Under the pieces are notes generated by a model that saw nothing but the letters and a program-made list of their open reading frames with translations, searched no databases and was not told the origin of the DNA. This document shows, piece by piece, positions 6,823-8,523 of a stretch of 8,523 nt of DNA. A program made the position numbers and the translations under genes. Source of the DNA: Gemmatimonadales bacterium (GTDB taxonomy: Bacteria > Gemmatimonadota > Gemmatimonadetes > Gemmatimonadales > GWC2-71-9). The stretch is taken from the NCBI GenBank assembly GCA_013003805.1, contig JABDII010000273.1, forward strand, positions 1-8,523, written 5' to 3'. Position 1 is the stretch's first letter. Each line of letters begins with the position of its first letter.

Positions 6823-7780
6823 AGTCTTCCTGGAGGTACTCGCGAATCCCGCGTTGCTCGGTCATGCGGCGGATCAAGCGCTCGTTGAAGGATGTGGCCA
6901 CATCGACGCCGGAATACCGCAACAGGTGGAGCATGGCCACAACCTCGGAGATGACGGTGAGGTTTTTCCCCGGGTTGAGCGGGATCATCACCTTGGGGAG
7001 GGCGACCCCTAAGATGACCGTCTCCTGCCGTGCCAGGCCGGTCCGGTCCGCATCCTTGGCGGTGTCCCAGTCTTCGAGCTGCACCACGACCTCGATGCGC
7101 TTCTGCTGCCGGACGGCGCGGATGCCGAACAGGGACGGCACGTCCACCAGCCCGATGCCCCGGATCTCCATGTGGTGCCGTGCAAGTTCATGCCCTTGGG
7201 CGATGAGCACGTCGTTCCCACGCCTCGAAATTAGGACCACGTCGTCGGCCACGAGGCGGTGCCCTCGCTCGACCAGGTCCAGCACGCATTCGCTCTTCCC
7301 GATCCCCGACCGTCCGACGAAGAGCAGTCCGACACCGTAGACGTCCGCCATGGAGCCGTGCACCGTCGTCCGTGGCGCGAATGCCTGTTCGATGATCGGT
7401 TTGATGCGACGGAAGAATTCAGCGGTCTTCAGCTTCGAGCGGAGGATTGGAGTGCGTCGCTCCTTGGCCAGCTCGAGCATCTCGGGCGGAAGCTCCTGCC
7501 CCTTAGTCACGAAGACGCACGGCACGTCATACTCGAAGAACGTTTCGAGCTTTTGCCGTCGCTCGTCGGCTGGCAGCGATCTGAGGTAGGAAACCTCCGT
7601 CTCCCCCAGCACATGCATCCGGTTGGGGGAGAAGCGCTCGGTAAACCCTGCCAACACGAGCCCCGGGCTCGCGATCTCCTGATCCGGGAGGAAACCGTCC
7701 AGCCCGTCCTCTCCCGTGATCGCCTCGAGCTGGAGCGGATCGCCGGTTCGTTCGAGCAGTTCCCGTAGCCGGAGCGTCAC
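6815..7780 (-). CDS. hprK: HPr kinase/phosphorylase
   Basis: The 321-residue product has the usual length of the family. It phosphorylates HPr on Ser46 with ATP or pyrophosphate and removes that phosphate again, coupling metabolic state to PTS activity. The N-terminal domain covers about residues 1-130. The C-terminal catalytic domain has His141 in VHGSMADVYGVG, the Walker A loop GRSGIGKSE (156-164), the acidic pair Asp179-Asp180 in HRLVADDVVLI, the family signature EIRGIGLVDV (from 205), and the LPKVMIPLNPGKNL loop near 261-274. All expected catalytic residues appear intact. The GTG start at 7780 overlaps the hpf stop by four bases, has GGAGG ten bases upstream, and gives an N-terminus (MTLRLRELLE) matching relatives. 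The stop overlaps the EIIA start by eight bases. Its substrate HPr is encoded four genes downstream with Ser46 present. Confidence 0.96.
   Translation of the reverse strand: MTLRLRELLERTGDPLQLEAITGEDGLDGFLPDQEIASPGLVLAGFTERFSPNRMHVLGETEVSYLRSLPADERRQKLETFFEYDVPCVFVTKGQELPPEMLELAKERRTPILRSKLKTAEFFRRIKPIIEQAFAPRTTVHGSMADVYGVGLLFVGRSGIGKSECVLDLVERGHRLVADDVVLISRRGNDVLIAQGHELARHHMEIRGIGLVDVPSLFGIRAVRQQKRIEVVVQLEDWDTAKDADRTGLARQETVILGVALPKVMIPLNPGKNLTVISEVVAMLHLLRYSGVDVATSFNERLIRRMTEQRGIREYLQEDYE
6826..6831 (-). promoter_or_regulatory. Shine-Dalgarno site of EIIA, inside hprK
   Basis: AGGAAG on the minus strand lies three bases before the EIIA ATG (five bases counted from AGGA), within the last codons of hprK. 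It is a plausible ribosome binding site, though coupling through the eight-base overlap may matter more. Confidence 0.45.
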
Positions 7781-8091
7781 ACCGCGTCGGCCTCCGGCCG
7801 CCGCCTCTGGCGCAGTCGCCGTGCGACCTTCTTGAGTTGCCGTTTGAGCTTTTCTTCCGCCCGATCCAAGGCAGTCCGGTGGTCCGGCCCGTTGTCTTTG
7901 GCGACCACCATGTCACCGGTGGCGGCCCGGAGACGCACCTCGGCCCGCTGACTCATCGCTTCGACATCGAAAACGACTGCTCCCTCCACCAGCTCGAGTC
8001 CGTAGTTTCCCAGACGATCCAGCACGCTCTCCGCGCGGGCCCTGAGGGTGTCCGGAATCTCGCAGTGTCTGGCGGTGATATTGACGTGCAT
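7777..8091 (-). CDS. hpf: Ribosome hibernation promoting factor, short HPF/RaiA family
   Basis: The 104-residue product begins MHVNITARHCEIPDTLRARA and has the single beta-alpha-beta-beta-beta-alpha domain of the HPF/YfiA (RaiA) family. The C-terminal helix is strongly basic (KLKRQLKKVARRLRQRRRP, about residues 81-99), as expected for a protein that sits in the 30S decoding centre and shuts down idle ribosomes. It lacks the extra C-terminal dimerisation domain of long HPF, so it belongs to the short class, which in proteobacteria acts with a separate modulation factor. The ATG start is supported by GAGGAG nine bases upstream. Its TGA stop overlaps the GTG start of hprK (GTGA, 7780-7777), so hibernation factor and HPr kinase should be co-translated. 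In proteobacteria a similar hpf gene lies next to rpoN and nitrogen-PTS genes, but no rpoN is seen upstream here. Confidence 0.9.
   Translation of the reverse strand: MHVNITARHCEIPDTLRARAESVLDRLGNYGLELVEGAVVFDVEAMSQRAEVRLRAATGDMVVAKDNGPDHRTALDRAEEKLKRQLKKVARRLRQRRRPEADAV
7791..7795 (-). promoter_or_regulatory. Shine-Dalgarno site of hprK, inside hpf
   Basis: GGAGG on the minus strand lies ten bases before the GTG start of hprK and within the last codons of hpf. It supports the GTG at 7780-7778 as the true start. Confidence 0.6.
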
Positions 8092-8100
8092 CCGTGGGAT

Positions 8101-8106
8101 CTCCTC
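8101..8106 (-). promoter_or_regulatory. Shine-Dalgarno site of hpf
   Basis: On the minus strand GAGGAG lies nine bases before the ATG of the hibernation factor, in the 22-base gap after the glycosyltransferase stop. It is the clearest ribosome binding site in the operon. No -35/-10 pair fits in this short gap, so any promoter lies inside or upstream of the glycosyltransferase gene. Confidence 0.75.
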
Positions 8107-8113
8107 ACGAAGA

Positions 8114-8523
8114 TTAGCCGTTGGCGGCAGCTCGTATCAGGCTTTCCAAGTGCGCCTCCGTTCGATCAGCCGCGTCCTCCCAGGCCATCCGCACCGCATG
8201 CTGCCGAGCTGCCGCGCCGAGTCGCTCCACGAGCGAACGATCGGCGGCGAATTCGAGCATGCGCTGTGCCAATGCCGAGGCATCGCCGTGCGGGACGAGG
8301 AACCCAGTGGAGCCATCTCGCACGGAATCGCGCAGCCCAGGGCTGTCCGAAGCGAGGGACGGCGTCCCGCAAGCGGCCGCCTCCATCACGGTGATCCCCC
8401 ACCCTTCCTTGGGCGATGGAAAGAGGTTCGCCCAGCTGCTGCGAAAGAGACGGATTTTCTCCGCCTCGCCGACGCGACCATGAAACTTAACCCCCTCGGA
8501 GAGCCCCAAGCGGGCCACCAGCC
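8114..8523 (-). CDS. Glycosyltransferase, GT4-type, C-terminal part (5' end outside window)
   Basis: The frame is open from the right window edge to a TAA stop at 8116-8114 and gives about 136 residues of the C-terminal, nucleotide-sugar-binding half of a GT-B fold glycosyltransferase. The segment PSPKEGWGITVMEAAACGTP carries the E-x7-E motif (EGWGITVME) typical of family GT4, in which the glutamates contact the donor sugar nucleotide. It is followed by the usual SDSPGLRDSVRDGSTGFLVP stretch and a helical C-terminus. Family knowledge says such enzymes transfer a sugar from NDP-sugar to a glycan, lipid or small molecule in the cytoplasm; the acceptor cannot be told from this fragment. The gene ends 22 bases before the hibernation factor gene and may share its transcript. 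The true start lies beyond 8523; the GTG at 8518-8516 is an internal valine codon. Confidence 0.88.
   Translation of the reverse strand, partial: LVARLGLSEGVKFHGRVGEAEKIRLFRSSWANLFPSPKEGWGITVMEAAACGTPSLASDSPGLRDSVRDGSTGFLVPHGDASALAQRMLEFAADRSLVERLGAAARQHAVRMAWEDAADRTEAHLESLIRAAANG

Overview
The window is a dense, GC-rich stretch of bacterial chromosome in which every supported gene reads on the minus strand, so gene order runs from high to low coordinates. No RNA gene, mobile element, CRISPR array or stretch of more than 300 bases without a gene was seen. High GC, frequent GTG starts, a didermic-style gene set (mannose-family PTS with HPr kinase, bifunctional nuclease, secreted regulatory-like domain protein) and this gene order suggest a non-Firmicute didermic bacterium. 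Gemmatimonadota is my best guess, but this is inference from memory of gene order and protein style, not a search.

Layout in transcription order: the C-terminal part of a GT4-type glycosyltransferase (8523-8114); a short ribosome hibernation factor (8091-7777); HPr kinase/phosphorylase (7780-6815); the four separate subunits of a mannose/sorbose-family phosphotransferase system, EIIA (6822-6448), EIIB (6448-5972), EIIC (5972-5292) and EIID (5295-4561); the general PTS proteins HPr (4564-4301) and enzyme I (4301-2478); S-adenosylmethionine synthase (2481-1234); a DUF151 bifunctional nuclease (1185-694); and the start of a secreted protein with a carboxypeptidase-regulatory-like domain that runs off the left edge (about 761-1).

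The block from the hibernation factor to metK is held together by stop/start overlaps of 1, 4 or 8 bases at eight consecutive junctions, so it is very probably one transcript with translational coupling; its promoter must lie to the right of the window or inside the glycosyltransferase gene. It encodes a full phosphorelay: phosphoenolpyruvate to EI His194, HPr His15, EIIA His12, EIIB His14, then sugar entering through EIIC/EIID. HprK can add a second, regulatory phosphate at HPr Ser46. All these residues are visible in the translations. The odd members are hpf at the front and metK at the back, which place ribosome hibernation and SAM synthesis in the same transcription unit as a sugar-sensing system.

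Several start positions were decided by these overlaps. EIIC, EIID and HPr lie at the ends of much longer open frames whose N-terminal parts are out-of-frame readings of the upstream gene. The left-edge secreted protein was found by reading the minus strand directly; its start is uncertain.
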